Shown here piece by piece: positions 18,301 to 25,617 of a stretch of 64,000 bases of DNA. The stretch comes from Actinophytocola gossypii (lineage in GTDB: Bacteria; Actinomycetota; Actinomycetes; Mycobacteriales; Pseudonocardiaceae): positions 496,001 to 560,000 of the forward strand of contig NZ_JAFFZE010000006.1 in NCBI RefSeq assembly GCF_025165815.1, written 5' to 3'. The translations under genes and the position numbers were made by a program. The stretch's first letter is position 1. The number at the start of each line of letters is the position of its first letter. The notes under the pieces are model-generated. The model saw only the letters and a program-made list of their open reading frames with translations. It ran no database searches and was not told the origin of the DNA.

Positions 18301-20944
18301 CCGGGGTGAGGTAGGCGACCAGGCGCCGGTTCTCCCCGCTGCCCTGGACGACCACCGCCGCGTCGCCGACGGCCGGGAGTTCGCGCAGCACCGACTCCGG
18401 CTCACCCGGCTCCACCAGGTAGCCGCGCAGCTTGACCTGGTTGTCGCCGCGCCCGAGGAACTCGAGCACCCCGTCGGTGCGCCAGCGGGCCCGGTCGCCG
18501 GTCCGGTAGAGCCGCGAACCGGGCGGCCCGAACGGGTCCGGCACGAACCGCTCGGCGGTCAGCGCCGGCCGGTTCAGGTAGCCGCGGGCCAGGCCGGCGC
18601 CGCCGGTGTACAGCTCGCCGGGCGCGCCGGTGGGCACCGGACGCAGGTCGGCGTCGAGCACGTGCACGGTGGTCTGCTGCACCGGCCGGCCGATCGGGGT
18701 GGTCGTGGTGGCCTCGGCGGGGTCGGTCATGGTGTGGCAGCTGGTGAACGTGGTGTTCTCGGTCGGCCCGTACCCGTTGGTCACCGGCCGCCCGCCCCGG
18801 GCTTCGAGCGCGGCCCGGACCGCCGCCGGGGCGAGCACGTCGCCGCCGGCGAGCAGCTGGTCCACCTCGGCCAGCGTCGCCGGGTCGTGCTCGACGAGCT
18901 GGTGGAACAGCCCGGCGGTCAGCCACAGCAGGCTCACCCGGTGCTCCCGGACCAGCCGGGCCAGCTCGGTGGCCTCCAGCGGTCCTGGCGGCGCGCACAC
19001 CACGCGGGCGCCGGTGAGCAGCGCACCCCACAGCTCCAGCGTGGTCAGGTCGAACGACGTCGCCGACGCGTGCAGGAACGTCTGGCCGGGGCCGACGGTG
19101 GCGAAGTTCGGCTCGTGCACCAGCCGCACCACACCCCGGTGCGGCACCGCGACGCCCTTCGGCTTGCCGGTGGAGCCGGAGGTGTAGTTGACGTACGCGA
19201 TCGTCTCGGCCGTCGCCGGACACGGCCCGGGCGGCGCGTCCGGCAGGCCCACCGGGTCGATCGTCTCGACCGGACCCTCGGTCCCCCGGTCGGCGAGGAC
19301 GAACCGCGCACCGCAGTCCGCGAGCATGGCCGCCGTGCGGGCCGGCGGGTTGGCCGGATCGAGCGGCAGGTACGCGCCGCCCGCCTTCAGCACACCGAGG
19401 AACGCCGCCACCAGCTCCGCGCCGCGGGGGAGCGCGACGCCGACCGGCTCCTCGACGCGCAGGCCGCGGTCCCGCAGCGCGTGTGCGACCCGGTCCGCGC
19501 GCCGGTCCAGCTCCGCGTAGCTCCACCACCCGTCGCCGGCCAGCACCGCCGGCGCGGTCGGGTCGCGGCGGACCTGGGCGGCGAACAGGCCGGGCACGGT
19601 GGCGGTGCGCGGGTAGGCGCCCGGCGCGCCGCTCCAGCCGGCCAGCCGCTCCCGCTCACCCGGGGCGAGCAGCTCCAGCTCCCGCACGGTCCGGTCCTGG
19701 CTCGTGGCCAGCGCGACGAGCGCGGCCCGCAGGTGTCCGGCGAGCGTGTCGGCCTCGGCGCGCGGGTAGCGGTCGTGGATGATCGACAGCGCCAGCCGGG
19801 GCTCGGCGAAGGCGTAGACGGTGAGCGGGTAGCAGAGCCTGCGGTGCATGGTGACCGTGCGCTCCTGCCACTGCGGGTTGTGCTGGCGCAGCACGGTGTG
19901 CAGGTCCTGGCGCTCGAACAGCACGAGGCTGTTCAGCAGCCGCACGTCCGACGGGGTGCCGGCGTGCCGCTGGATCCCGGCGAGCGGCGCCAGCTGGTGG
20001 TCCCGCACCCCGAGCGCGCGCCGGCGCAGCTCACCCAGCCAGTCCAGGACCGTCCGTCCACTGTCGACCCGCACCCGCAGCGGCACGGTGGCGAGCAGCA
20101 TCCCGACCATGTCGTTCGCGCCAGGCACCGACCCGTGCCGGACCGAGCGGGTGACGCCGAAGACCACGTCGTCGGTGCCCGCGTGCGCGGCGAGCACCAG
20201 TGCCCAGGCCGCGTGCACGATCGTGTTCAGCGTGACGCCCGCGTCGTCGGCGACCCGGCGCAGGGCCGCGGTCTCGGCGTCGTCGAGGGTGAAGGAGACC
20301 ACCGGGTCGGCCGGGCGCTCGTCGTCGACCCGGCCGAACGGCAGCGGGGTCGGCCCGGACAGGCCGTCGAGGTGGTCGCGCCAGAACGCGGTCTCCCGTT
20401 CCTCGGCGTCCCGCCCGCTGAGCCACTCGACGAAGTCCGCGTACCTCGGCCGTTCCGGCGGTTCGCCGAGCCCCCGGTAGTCGTCGTCGACCTCGGCCAG
20501 CAGCATCGCCAGCGACCGCCCGTCCAGCACGGCGTGGTGCAGCGTGACCACGATCGTCTCGCCGCCGAGCACGGTGACCCGCACCAGCGGCGGCCGGTCG
20601 AACGCGAACCCCCGCTCCCGGTCGGCCGCGAGAAAGCCGTCCAGGCGCTCGTCCCGGACGGTGAAGTCCAACTCGACGTCGGCGTGCACCACCTGGGCGA
20701 GGTCGCCATCCAGCCGGAAGCCGGTCCGCAGGATCGGATGCCGCTCCACCGCGCGCACCCAGGCGTTCCGGTAGGCGGCGACGTCCAGGCCAGGCCAGCG
20801 CACGACGCACTGCACGATGTCGATGCCCGCGCCGGGCGCGCGCAGCCCGTTGAAGAGCATGCCCTGTTGCAACGGCAACGCCGGATACACCTCCGGCGCC
20901 GCCGCCGGCGCTGTTTTCGGGCGCACATGACCTCCAACGCGCAT
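15335..20944 (-). CDS. NRPS C-A-T fused to a LanB-like (lantibiotic dehydratase N-domain / PEARL-like) protein
   Basis: This 1869-residue hybrid has a condensation domain (about 18-440, HHAVLDG at 136-142), an adenylation domain (about 450-935; YTSGSTGKPKG near 590, TSFDLTTLEL near 630, NGYGPTENTTF near 725, hand-read line D-L-L-W-L-G-G-T-F) and a carrier domain (LGGNSL near 970). From about 1030 to the end, some 840 residues match the lantibiotic dehydratase glutamylation domain, including KNDTIGFFGPVGWARV (1230-1245) and an alpha-helical CKGRLDEL region. No elimination (SpaB C-type) domain follows, so it resembles stand-alone tRNA-dependent LanB relatives such as PEARLs rather than a full dehydratase. 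The reported ATG lacks a good ribosome site. The GTG at 20926 has GGAGG four bases upstream and may be the true start. Confidence 0.9.
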   Translation of the reverse strand: MRVGGHVRPKTAPAAAPEVYPALPLQQGMLFNGLRAPGAGIDIVQCVVRWPGLDVAAYRNAWVRAVERHPILRTGFRLDGDLAQVVHADVELDFTVRDERLDGFLAADRERGFAFDRPPLVRVTVLGGETIVVTLHHAVLDGRSLAMLLAEVDDDYRGLGEPPERPRYADFVEWLSGRDAEERETAFWRDHLDGLSGPTPLPFGRVDDERPADPVVSFTLDDAETAALRRVADDAGVTLNTIVHAAWALVLAAHAGTDDVVFGVTRSVRHGSVPGANDMVGMLLATVPLRVRVDSGRTVLDWLGELRRRALGVRDHQLAPLAGIQRHAGTPSDVRLLNSLVLFERQDLHTVLRQHNPQWQERTVTMHRRLCYPLTVYAFAEPRLALSIIHDRYPRAEADTLAGHLRAALVALATSQDRTVRELELLAPGERERLAGWSGAPGAYPRTATVPGLFAAQVRRDPTAPAVLAGDGWWSYAELDRRADRVAHALRDRGLRVEEPVGVALPRGAELVAAFLGVLKAGGAYLPLDPANPPARTAAMLADCGARFVLADRGTEGPVETIDPVGLPDAPPGPCPATAETIAYVNYTSGSTGKPKGVAVPHRGVVRLVHEPNFATVGPGQTFLHASATSFDLTTLELWGALLTGARVVCAPPGPLEATELARLVREHRVSLLWLTAGLFHQLVEHDPATLAEVDQLLAGGDVLAPAAVRAALEARGGRPVTNGYGPTENTTFTSCHTMTDPAEATTTTPIGRPVQQTTVHVLDADLRPVPTGAPGELYTGGAGLARGYLNRPALTAERFVPDPFGPPGSRLYRTGDRARWRTDGVLEFLGRGDNQVKLRGYLVEPGEPESVLRELPAVGDAAVVVQGSGENRRLVAYLTPADVDLDAVRAAVAERLPDYLRPAGYVPLAKLPLNASGKIDRRALPAPPAASGDREHAPLTTEPQRRMADVWRALLGADGIGSADDFFDLGGNSLSAMRLTFRVREAFGVELPIREVYRTRRLAELTEVVGTLSASPTPPKVAIVRRDRSAYREAPSVPPHQVALDRNWALWRWVELRGTGFGVDPLLRIASPAVAAAAAEVNRLEREFYAIRGVVLDWIKAALTVAPAEDKPRLRRDSKMICKGRLDELSAELSDRADVDDVRAAADRLAAAQARYAEAFAAATGPLAAALRDAADDPRFREAVGWQNPRALHTAVDSLRRAAGDPARNSQYRQWEALVTSYLQRYATKNDTIGFFGPVGWARVVDDATGIDQRPGPGLLANRTVYLENWAVHALAGALSTEDRLPWAVPRRMPFVGIEGDLLHVPLRSPLALDPDEAAVLRAVDGRRTAHEIAAELPGVDVYGALRKLRDERRIAWAFEVSPAELVPQDALRRQLAAITDDDAREPALAALDEVEAGRRAVAAATGDPDRLTAGIAALQEAFTRHTGAAAVRRPGQFYAGRTLVHEECRRDTEVTIGPDVLATLWPPLTLLLESARWFTSAGAALYRRALRDIHRERATATGASTLRFADFWLWANDVIFRLDQRVVGRLTGALQERWAGILDIDRDARAVTFTADAVRDQVSAAFAARRPGWRSAVQHSPDVLVAAKDAAAARAGDVTWVLGELHAGVNTMRSALFVSQHPDAAQLHAGMVHDLGGPRIVLAATREEGGTPQRLSDALVQPRDLRVVSAHDACGPDLAGALLVADLLVSEVDGRLVVHDRDGGHRMDLVELLNEQLMGQLVQQFKIMPTAPHTPRVSIDRLVVSRETWRLPVESLAFAFAADEPARFRLAQAWRETHGMPRFLFVKSPVELKPFFVDLASLPSVELLGRAVRAMDREEPGGVLTVGEMLPGPDELWLTDAAGARYTAELRLVAVDRRGVNPLEGQS

Positions 20945-21001
20945 GCGAATGCGGAGTGAAAAAACCAGTGAAAGAAGAATGCCGGCGAACGTCAGCGAAT
21001 A

Positions 21002-21202
21002 TCAGCCGGCGAGATGTTCCCGGACGCTGCGCGGCCGCATGTCGGTCCACACCTCGTCGATGTGCGCCAGGCAGACCGAGCGTTCACCCTCGGTGCCCTC
21101 GAGACGCCAACCAGCGGGAAGTTGCTGGCCCGCCAACCAGATCGAGTACTGCTCCTCGTCGTTGACCACGACCTGGTACCGCCGGTCGTCACCCGTGCTC
21201 AT
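21002..21202 (-). CDS. mbtH: MbtH-like NRPS accessory protein
   Basis: This protein of 66 residues is the first gene of the operon. It carries the MbtH signature almost intact: N-x-E-x-Q-x-S-x-W, then LPAGWRLEG, RSVCLAHID and VWTDMRPRS. The usual Trp-Pro is Trp-Leu here. MbtH proteins bind the A-core of adenylation domains and are often needed for their folding or activity, so at least one of the four A domains here probably depends on it. I start at the ATG at 21202; an earlier in-frame start at 21226 adds eight residues outside the family. The gap of 57 bases to the NRPS-LanB gene is the only intergenic space in the operon. Confidence 0.93.
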   Translation of the reverse strand: MSTGDDRRYQVVVNDEEQYSIWLAGQQLPAGWRLEGTEGERSVCLAHIDEVWTDMRPRSVREHLAG

Positions 21203-21548
21203 GAACCCACGCCTTTCCCTGCGCACTGTACGGCGTGGACGCTACAGAAACGGTGAGTGCGGCGAATCGCCCGAACGGACTCATGCGAAACGCGATTTCG
21301 GAAGTGGTGTCACAATACGAGAGCAGCCGAGTACGAAACGCAAATGTCAGTGTGCATACCCGTCGGAATGTTTCCCGTTTGCATTCGCGTCGAATACCCT
21401 GAACGGCACTCGCGCCGTTGGTCCGATCGATGAAATGTGCCGTGCGGGGTTAGTCCATCCAGTCGAACGTGAGAAGACTTCGCGTCTTCTTCCTAGGCCG
21501 ACCGCCCCAACGCCGACGGCCTGAACCGATCCAGTTCGGACCGGCTCC
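21203..21548. other. Intergenic region upstream of the biosynthetic operon (probable promoter)
   Basis: These 346 bases separate the DUF3140 gene from mbtH, both on the minus strand. They are clearly less GC-rich than the genes and hold no coding sequence I can support. The operon promoter must lie here, toward 21210-21350 on the minus strand. A TACAGT near 21223-21228 could be a -10 box, but I see no convincing -35 partner. A stem-loop at 21472-21490, listed separately, probably ends the DUF3140 transcript. Confidence 0.5.
21472..21490 (-). terminator. Short stem-loop downstream of DUF3140 gene
   Basis: Arms AGAAGAC (21472-21478) and GTCTTCT (21484-21490) are perfect complements with a five-base TTCGC loop. 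It lies about 60 bases past the DUF3140 stop and before the mbtH promoter region. There is no clear U-tract, so it may only be a weak terminator or mRNA 3' stabiliser. Confidence 0.45.
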
Positions 21549-21872
21549 TCAGACCGGCTTCAACGGATCGTGCCCGATCGACATGAGCCGGTGCCGCCAC
21601 GCGGTCTGCCCCGCGACGGGTTCGAGGTCCTCCCGCCGCTGCGCCCGGACCCGGTCCACGACCTTGCGCATGACCCGCTCGTCGTCGTCGGTGAGATCGC
21701 CGCGCCGCTTCCCGAGCACGTGCAGCACCTGCTGCCCGGTGGGGGTGCCGGCCTGGTCGGGCACGGCCTCGGTGTCCTCGTCGGCGTCCCGGGTGCGCAG
21801 CCAGTCGGACAGCTCCCGGGAGGTCATGTTGACGACCTCGTGGAACTCCTGCCACAGCGCTTCGTCGATCAT
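21549..21872 (-). CDS. DUF3140 domain protein
   Basis: A protein of 107 residues with the pattern LWQEFHEVVNMTSRELSDWL, then GKRRGDLTDDDERVMRKVV, and a C-terminal WRHRLMSIGHDP. This matches the DUF3140 family, small actinobacterial proteins of unknown function sometimes linked to DNA binding because of their SAP-like charged helices. No membrane segment or signal peptide is visible. It is transcribed away from a DUF4235 gene and toward the NRPS operon, from which it is separated by a stem-loop and 346 bases. I see no evidence that it belongs to the pathway. Confidence 0.8.
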   Translation of the reverse strand: MIDEALWQEFHEVVNMTSRELSDWLRTRDADEDTEAVPDQAGTPTGQQVLHVLGKRRGDLTDDDERVMRKVVDRVRAQRREDLEPVAGQTAWRHRLMSIGHDPLKPV

Positions 21873-21971
21873 TGGAGTCGCCTACCCCTGCGACGGGGGT
21901 CCGAAACCCACGAGGATGCGTAGCGGCACCCGTGCCGGGGTACGTGAGACGCGAGATTACGGGAGGACGAG

Positions 21972-22271
21972 TTGAGCAAGCACAAGCTGATCTACAAGCC
22001 GTTGGGGCTCCTGTTCGGCGTGCTCGGCGGCGTCGCCGCCAGTGCCGTGTTCGGCAAGGTCTGGGAGGCCATCACCGGCGACCGCGAGGCCCCCGAGCCA
22101 ACCGACAAGAACCGCACGTGGAGCCAGATCCTGCTGGCCGCGGTCATCCAGGGCGCGATCTTCGGCGGCGTCCGGGCGGCCATCGACCGCAGCGGCGCCA
22201 TCGGCTACCGCAAGGTCACCGGCACCTGGCCCGACGACGACTCCGGCAAGAAGAAGACGAAGAAGAAGTGA
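21972..22271 (+). CDS. DUF4235 small membrane protein
   Basis: A 99-residue protein starting at TTG, with GGGAGG ribosome site just upstream. Two hydrophobic segments are visible (GLLFGVLGGVAASAVFGKVW, and ILLAAVIQGAIFGGVRAAI), separated by an acidic linker, and the tail is very lysine-rich (KKKTKKK). This is the usual layout of DUF4235 proteins, widespread in actinobacteria and without known function. It ends directly against the convergent MerR gene, whose stop begins at the next base. Confidence 0.8.
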   Translation: MSKHKLIYKPLGLLFGVLGGVAASAVFGKVWEAITGDREAPEPTDKNRTWSQILLAAVIQGAIFGGVRAAIDRSGAIGYRKVTGTWPDDDSGKKKTKKK

Positions 22272-22634
22272 TCACGTGGCGTACTGACCGCACCGTTCGC
22301 ACCTGGTGAGCAGGTCGTGTTCGCAGTCGACCACGTGAACGAGGAACCGTTCCGCGGCCTCGAGTCGTGCTCGTTGCGTTCGGATCAGGTGCAGTCGCCG
22401 CTCGATCACACCGACCCGCTCGGGCTCGTCCCGGTGCAGAACCTGCCGGATCTCCGGCAGGCTCATCCCGACGCCCTGGCACGCCCGCAGCACACGCAGG
22501 CGGTGGAAGTGCTCCTCGGTGTACTCGCGATGCCCCGACGGCGTGCGGTCGGGCACCACGACACCCTCGTCGTCCCAGTGCCTGAGCACGTGCACCGCGA
22601 CGCCGAGCCTGCTGGCGGCCTCTCCGATCTTCAT
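22272..22634 (-). CDS. MerR-family transcriptional regulator
   Basis: This 120-residue protein has an N-terminal winged helix-turn-helix (KIGEAASRLGVAVHVLRHWDDEGVVVPDRTPSGHREYTEEH) typical of MerR, followed by a dimerisation coiled coil and a short tail with three Cys near the C-terminus (CEHDLLTRCERC). The tail could bind a metal or a thiol-reactive compound. I start at the ATG at 22634; a longer in-frame reading to the right runs through the hydrolase gene and is not supported. It faces the alpha/beta hydrolase gene across a perfect dyad in a 19-base-spacer promoter, so it very probably controls that gene and itself. Confidence 0.88.
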   Translation of the reverse strand: MKIGEAASRLGVAVHVLRHWDDEGVVVPDRTPSGHREYTEEHFHRLRVLRACQGVGMSLPEIRQVLHRDEPERVGVIERRLHLIRTQRARLEAAERFLVHVVDCEHDLLTRCERCGQYAT

Positions 22635-22651
22635 GCGCTCATTGTCGCCGC

Positions 22652-22682
22652 TTGACCTCAGGTCGACCTGAGGTCCTACCGT
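22652..22682 (+). promoter_or_regulatory. MerR-type promoter with 19-bp spacer and 22-bp dyad
   Basis: The -35 box TTGACC (22652-22657) and -10 box TACCGT (22677-22682) are separated by 19 bases, the over-long spacing MerR proteins correct. Inside lies a perfect 22-base palindrome (22654-22675) made of GACCTCAGGTC and its complement. The hydrolase ATG is at 22689, seven bases past the -10 box, so the message is probably leaderless. Confidence 0.8.
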
Positions 22683-22688
22683 CCGGGC

Positions 22689-23537
22689 ATGAACCCGACC
22701 GAGACGCCAGTTCCCGTCATGATCGACGGGGCGAGCATCGCGACCTACGTCCTGGAACCGGAACGACCACCGGTGGGAGACGTCGTGCTGTGCCACGGCA
22801 CGCCGTGGTCGGCCCAGGTGTGGGCCGAGGTGGCCCGGCACCTGAGCGCCGGCCACCGGGTGTTCCTGTGGGACATGCCCGGCTACGGCCGGTCGACCAA
22901 GGACCCGGCGGTCCCGGTCGACCTTCCCGCCCAGGTGGCCCGGTTCGCCGCGCTGCTCTCGCACTGGGGGCTCGACACGCCACACGTCGTCGCACACGAC
23001 ATCGGCGGAGCCGTGGCGCTCGGGGCGCACCTGCTCCACGGCGCCGAGTACGCGGGCCTGTTCCTCTGGGACGTCGTGACCCTCGATCCGTGGGGGTCAC
23101 CCTTCTTCCGCCTGGTCGCGGACCACCCCGACGTCTTCTCCGCGCTCCCGGCCGCACTCCACGGCGCCCTGGTGAAGGAGTACGTCGCGGGCGCGGCACG
23201 TCACCAGCTGAGCACCGCCCGGGTCGACGCCCTGGCCCGACCCTGGCTGGGGGAGACCGGCCAACCGGCCTTCTACCGCCAGATCGCCGCGCTCAGCCCC
23301 GAGCACACTCGACCGGTCGTCGAGCGCCTCGGGCACGTGCGCTGCCCGGTCGGCATCGGGTGGGGGACGCGAGATCCCTGGCTCCCGGTGGACCAGGCGT
23401 TCGAGCTGCGCGCCCTGCTCCCCGGAACCCCACCCGTGACCGAACTGGCCGACGTCGGGCACCTCGCCCCGGTCGAGGCTCCGTCGGCGGTGTCCTCGGC
23501 TCTCGACGAGTGGTTCAGGGCCGTAGCAGGATCTTGA
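22689..23537 (+). CDS. Alpha/beta hydrolase with Asp nucleophile (epoxide hydrolase / haloalkane dehalogenase type)
   Basis: A 282-residue cytoplasmic alpha/beta hydrolase. The oxyanion motif is CHGTPWS (about 35-41). The nucleophile elbow is VVAHDIGGAV, so the nucleophile is Asp instead of Ser, as in epoxide hydrolases and haloalkane dehalogenases. A second acid lies in GTRDPWLP and the catalytic His in DVGHLAPVEAP. The substrate is unknown. It is divergent from a MerR gene and probably induced by the small molecule MerR senses, which suggests detoxification. Its last 23 bases overlap the 3' end of the convergent dehydrogenase gene. Confidence 0.85.
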   Translation: MNPTETPVPVMIDGASIATYVLEPERPPVGDVVLCHGTPWSAQVWAEVARHLSAGHRVFLWDMPGYGRSTKDPAVPVDLPAQVARFAALLSHWGLDTPHVVAHDIGGAVALGAHLLHGAEYAGLFLWDVVTLDPWGSPFFRLVADHPDVFSALPAALHGALVKEYVAGAARHQLSTARVDALARPWLGETGQPAFYRQIAALSPEHTRPVVERLGHVRCPVGIGWGTRDPWLPVDQAFELRALLPGTPPVTELADVGHLAPVEAPSAVSSALDEWFRAVAGS

Positions 23538-24699
23538 TCGCGCCGTCCTGCTTCTTCTGGAAGATCTCGTACGCGTGCGGCGCGTCGGCCAGGGGGAGCT
23601 TGTGCGTCGCCAGGTCCTCGACGCCGAGCGGGTCGTCGTCGCGGGTCACCAGGGGGAGGATGTCGTCCATCCAGCGGCGGACGTTGGCCTGGCCCATCCG
23701 CAGCTGGATCTGCTTGTCGAACAGCTGCATCATCGGGATCGGGTCCACCATGCCGCCGTACACACCCGACAGCGACACCGTTCCGCCCCGCCGCACCGCG
23801 TCGACGGAGGACAGCAGCGCGCCCAGCCGGTCCACGCCCGCCTTCTCGGTCATCTTCGCCGCCACCGGCTTCGGCAGCAGCGTCGTCAGCTGTTGGGCGA
23901 TCTTCCCGGCCGGCGAGCCGTGCGCCTCCATCCCGACCGCGTCGATCACCGAGTCGGCGCCCCGGCCCGCGGTCAGCTCGCGGATCTTGTCGCCGACGTC
24001 GCCCGGCTCGGTCAGGTCCACCGGGGTCACGCCGTACTTCGCCGCCAGGGCAAGGCGTTCGGGAACCAGGTCGACACCGATGACCTTCTCCACGCCCTGG
24101 TGCCGCGCGATCCGGCAGCACATCTGGCCGATCGGACCGAGCCCGAACACCGCCAGGCTCCCGCCGTCCGGCACGTCGGCGTACGCCACCGCCTGCCACG
24201 CGGTCGGCACCACGTCCGACAGGTACACGAACCGCTCGTCCGGCGGCCCGTCCGGCACCGTCACCGGGCCGTAGTGCGCCTGCGGCACCCGCAGGTACTC
24301 CGCCTGCCCACCGGGCACCCCGCCGTACAGCTTCGTGTAGCCGAACAGCGACGCGCCCTTGTCCTGGGCGCGCACCTGCGTCGTCTCGCACTGGCTCTGC
24401 AGGCCCTGCTCGCACATGTAGCAGTGGCCGCACGAGATGTTGAACGGCACCACCACGCGGTCGCCCGGCTTCAGGTTCGGCACCGAGGAGCCGACCTCCT
24501 CGACGATCCCCATCGGCTCGTGGCCGAGGATGTCGCCCTCCCGCATGAACGAGCCCAGCACCTCGTACAGGTGCAGGTCCGACCCGCACACCCCGGTACT
24601 GGTGATCCGCACGATCGCGTCGGTCGGCTCCTGGAGTTTCGGGTCGGGCACGGTGTCCACCCGCACGTCGCGCTTCCCGTGCCAGGTAACGGCTTTCAC
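23515..24699 (-). CDS. Zinc-dependent alcohol / formaldehyde dehydrogenase family (MDR)
   Basis: This 394-residue medium-chain dehydrogenase has the catalytic zinc Cys in GVCGSDLHLYE, the structural zinc loop CGHCYMCEQGLQSQC and the nucleotide site FGLGPIGQMCC followed by GVDLV. Length and layout fit the glutathione-independent formaldehyde dehydrogenase-like subgroup, common in actinobacteria, but substrates vary. The GTG at 24699 has AAGGAG nine bases upstream, so I use it instead of an earlier start. It follows an SDR gene by only 10 bases, so the two form an operon. Its 3' end overlaps the convergent hydrolase by 23 bases. Confidence 0.88.
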   Translation of the reverse strand: MKAVTWHGKRDVRVDTVPDPKLQEPTDAIVRITSTGVCGSDLHLYEVLGSFMREGDILGHEPMGIVEEVGSSVPNLKPGDRVVVPFNISCGHCYMCEQGLQSQCETTQVRAQDKGASLFGYTKLYGGVPGGQAEYLRVPQAHYGPVTVPDGPPDERFVYLSDVVPTAWQAVAYADVPDGGSLAVFGLGPIGQMCCRIARHQGVEKVIGVDLVPERLALAAKYGVTPVDLTEPGDVGDKIRELTAGRGADSVIDAVGMEAHGSPAGKIAQQLTTLLPKPVAAKMTEKAGVDRLGALLSSVDAVRRGGTVSLSGVYGGMVDPIPMMQLFDKQIQLRMGQANVRRWMDDILPLVTRDDDPLGVEDLATHKLPLADAPHAYEIFQKKQDGAIKILLRP

Positions 24700-24709
24700 G
24701 CTGGTCTCC

Positions 24710-25564
24710 TTATCCGGGGTGGGTCTCGCCGCCGAGTGCGGCCAGCACCTCACCGCTGTAGTAGGACGAGAGCTGGTTCGACGCGAAGAACACGTACGAC
24801 GGCGCCAGCTCGTCGGGCTGGGCGACCCGGCCGTACGGGGTGTTGCCGCCGAAGCTCTCCACGTGCTCGGTCGGCAGCGTGGACGGGATCAGCGGTGTCC
24901 ACACCGGACCGGGCGCCACACAGTTGACCCGGATTCCCCGGTCCACCAACGCCTGCGCCATCGCGTACGTCCACGCGTGCACCGCGCCCTTGGTCGCCGA
25001 GTAGTCGATCAGCGTCTTGTTGCCGCGCAACCCGTTCACCGAACCGGTGTTGATGATCGCGCTGCCCTCCTCCAGGTGCGGCAACGCGGCCGCCGTGACC
25101 CGGAAGTAGCTGTGGATGTTCACCTCGAACGTCCGCAGCCAACGCTCGTCGGTGATCTCGGCCGGCGTGTCGGCCGGCTCCTGCGTGGCCACGTTGTTCA
25201 CCAGGACGTCCAGGCCGCCCAGTGCCGACACGGTCCGCTCGACCGTGTCCCGGCAGTGTTTCCGGTCGCCGAGGTCGCCGGGGATCAGCTCGCACATCCG
25301 GCCTTCCGCGCGCACCAGCTCCGCGGTCTGCTTGGCGTCGTCGTGCTCGGAGAGATACGCGATCGCGACGTCCGCGCCCTCCTTGGCGAACGCGATCGCG
25401 ACCGCCCGGCCGATGCCGGAGTCGCCGCCGGTGATCAGGGCCCGGCGGTGCCGGAGCAGGTCACGGCCCTGGTAGTCGGACATCGAGTCCCTCGGCTCCG
25501 GAGTCATCTCGTCGGTCGAGCCGGGGTGGGCCTGCTGCTGTGGGGGTTGTTTCCGCTCCGCCAT
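24710..25564 (-). CDS. SDR-family oxidoreductase (general-stress type)
   Basis: This 284-residue short-chain dehydrogenase has a Pro/Gln-rich N-terminal extension, the cofactor motif TGGDSGIGRAVA, NNVATQ (the NNAG position) and the active-site STK-like set S...Y-S-A-T-K in INTGSVNG and DYSATKGAVHA. The extension and the ending VLAALGGE fit the YhdF/YdaD-like stress SDR subgroup, whose substrates are poorly known. It is the first gene of a two-gene operon with the zinc dehydrogenase. Confidence 0.87.
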   Translation of the reverse strand: MAERKQPPQQQAHPGSTDEMTPEPRDSMSDYQGRDLLRHRRALITGGDSGIGRAVAIAFAKEGADVAIAYLSEHDDAKQTAELVRAEGRMCELIPGDLGDRKHCRDTVERTVSALGGLDVLVNNVATQEPADTPAEITDERWLRTFEVNIHSYFRVTAAALPHLEEGSAIINTGSVNGLRGNKTLIDYSATKGAVHAWTYAMAQALVDRGIRVNCVAPGPVWTPLIPSTLPTEHVESFGGNTPYGRVAQPDELAPSYVFFASNQLSSYYSGEVLAALGGETHPG

Positions 25565-25617
25565 GTCGGCGGGTTACCCGCGCGGTGGCGGGTCACACGG
25601 GAGATTTCAGGCGGCGT

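Larger units (their letters stand above)
285..21202 (-). other. NRPS / LanB-like hybrid biosynthetic operon
   Basis: Ten genes on the minus strand run from an MbtH-like gene at the right to a methyltransferase at the left. The only gap is 57 bases between mbtH and the first NRPS. All later junctions overlap by 1 to 20 bases (GTGA, ATGA or TAGTG), which points to one long mRNA with coupled translation. There are four C-A-T modules, one per protein. The first carries a LanB-like C-terminal half and the last a terminal reductase. A 44-codon gene lies between the first two NRPSs. Tailoring genes are a kynurenine-monooxygenase-like flavoprotein, a DUF6875-like protein and a SAM methyltransferase, and an MFS gene provides export. 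No tryptophan dioxygenase, kynureninase, thioesterase or pathway-specific regulator is present inside it. The product is unknown. Confidence 0.85.

Noticed and set aside
18134-20959. Plus-strand frame opposite the NRPS-LanB gene
   Set aside because: No recognisable domain and typical shadow composition; the minus strand has complete C, A and T motifs.
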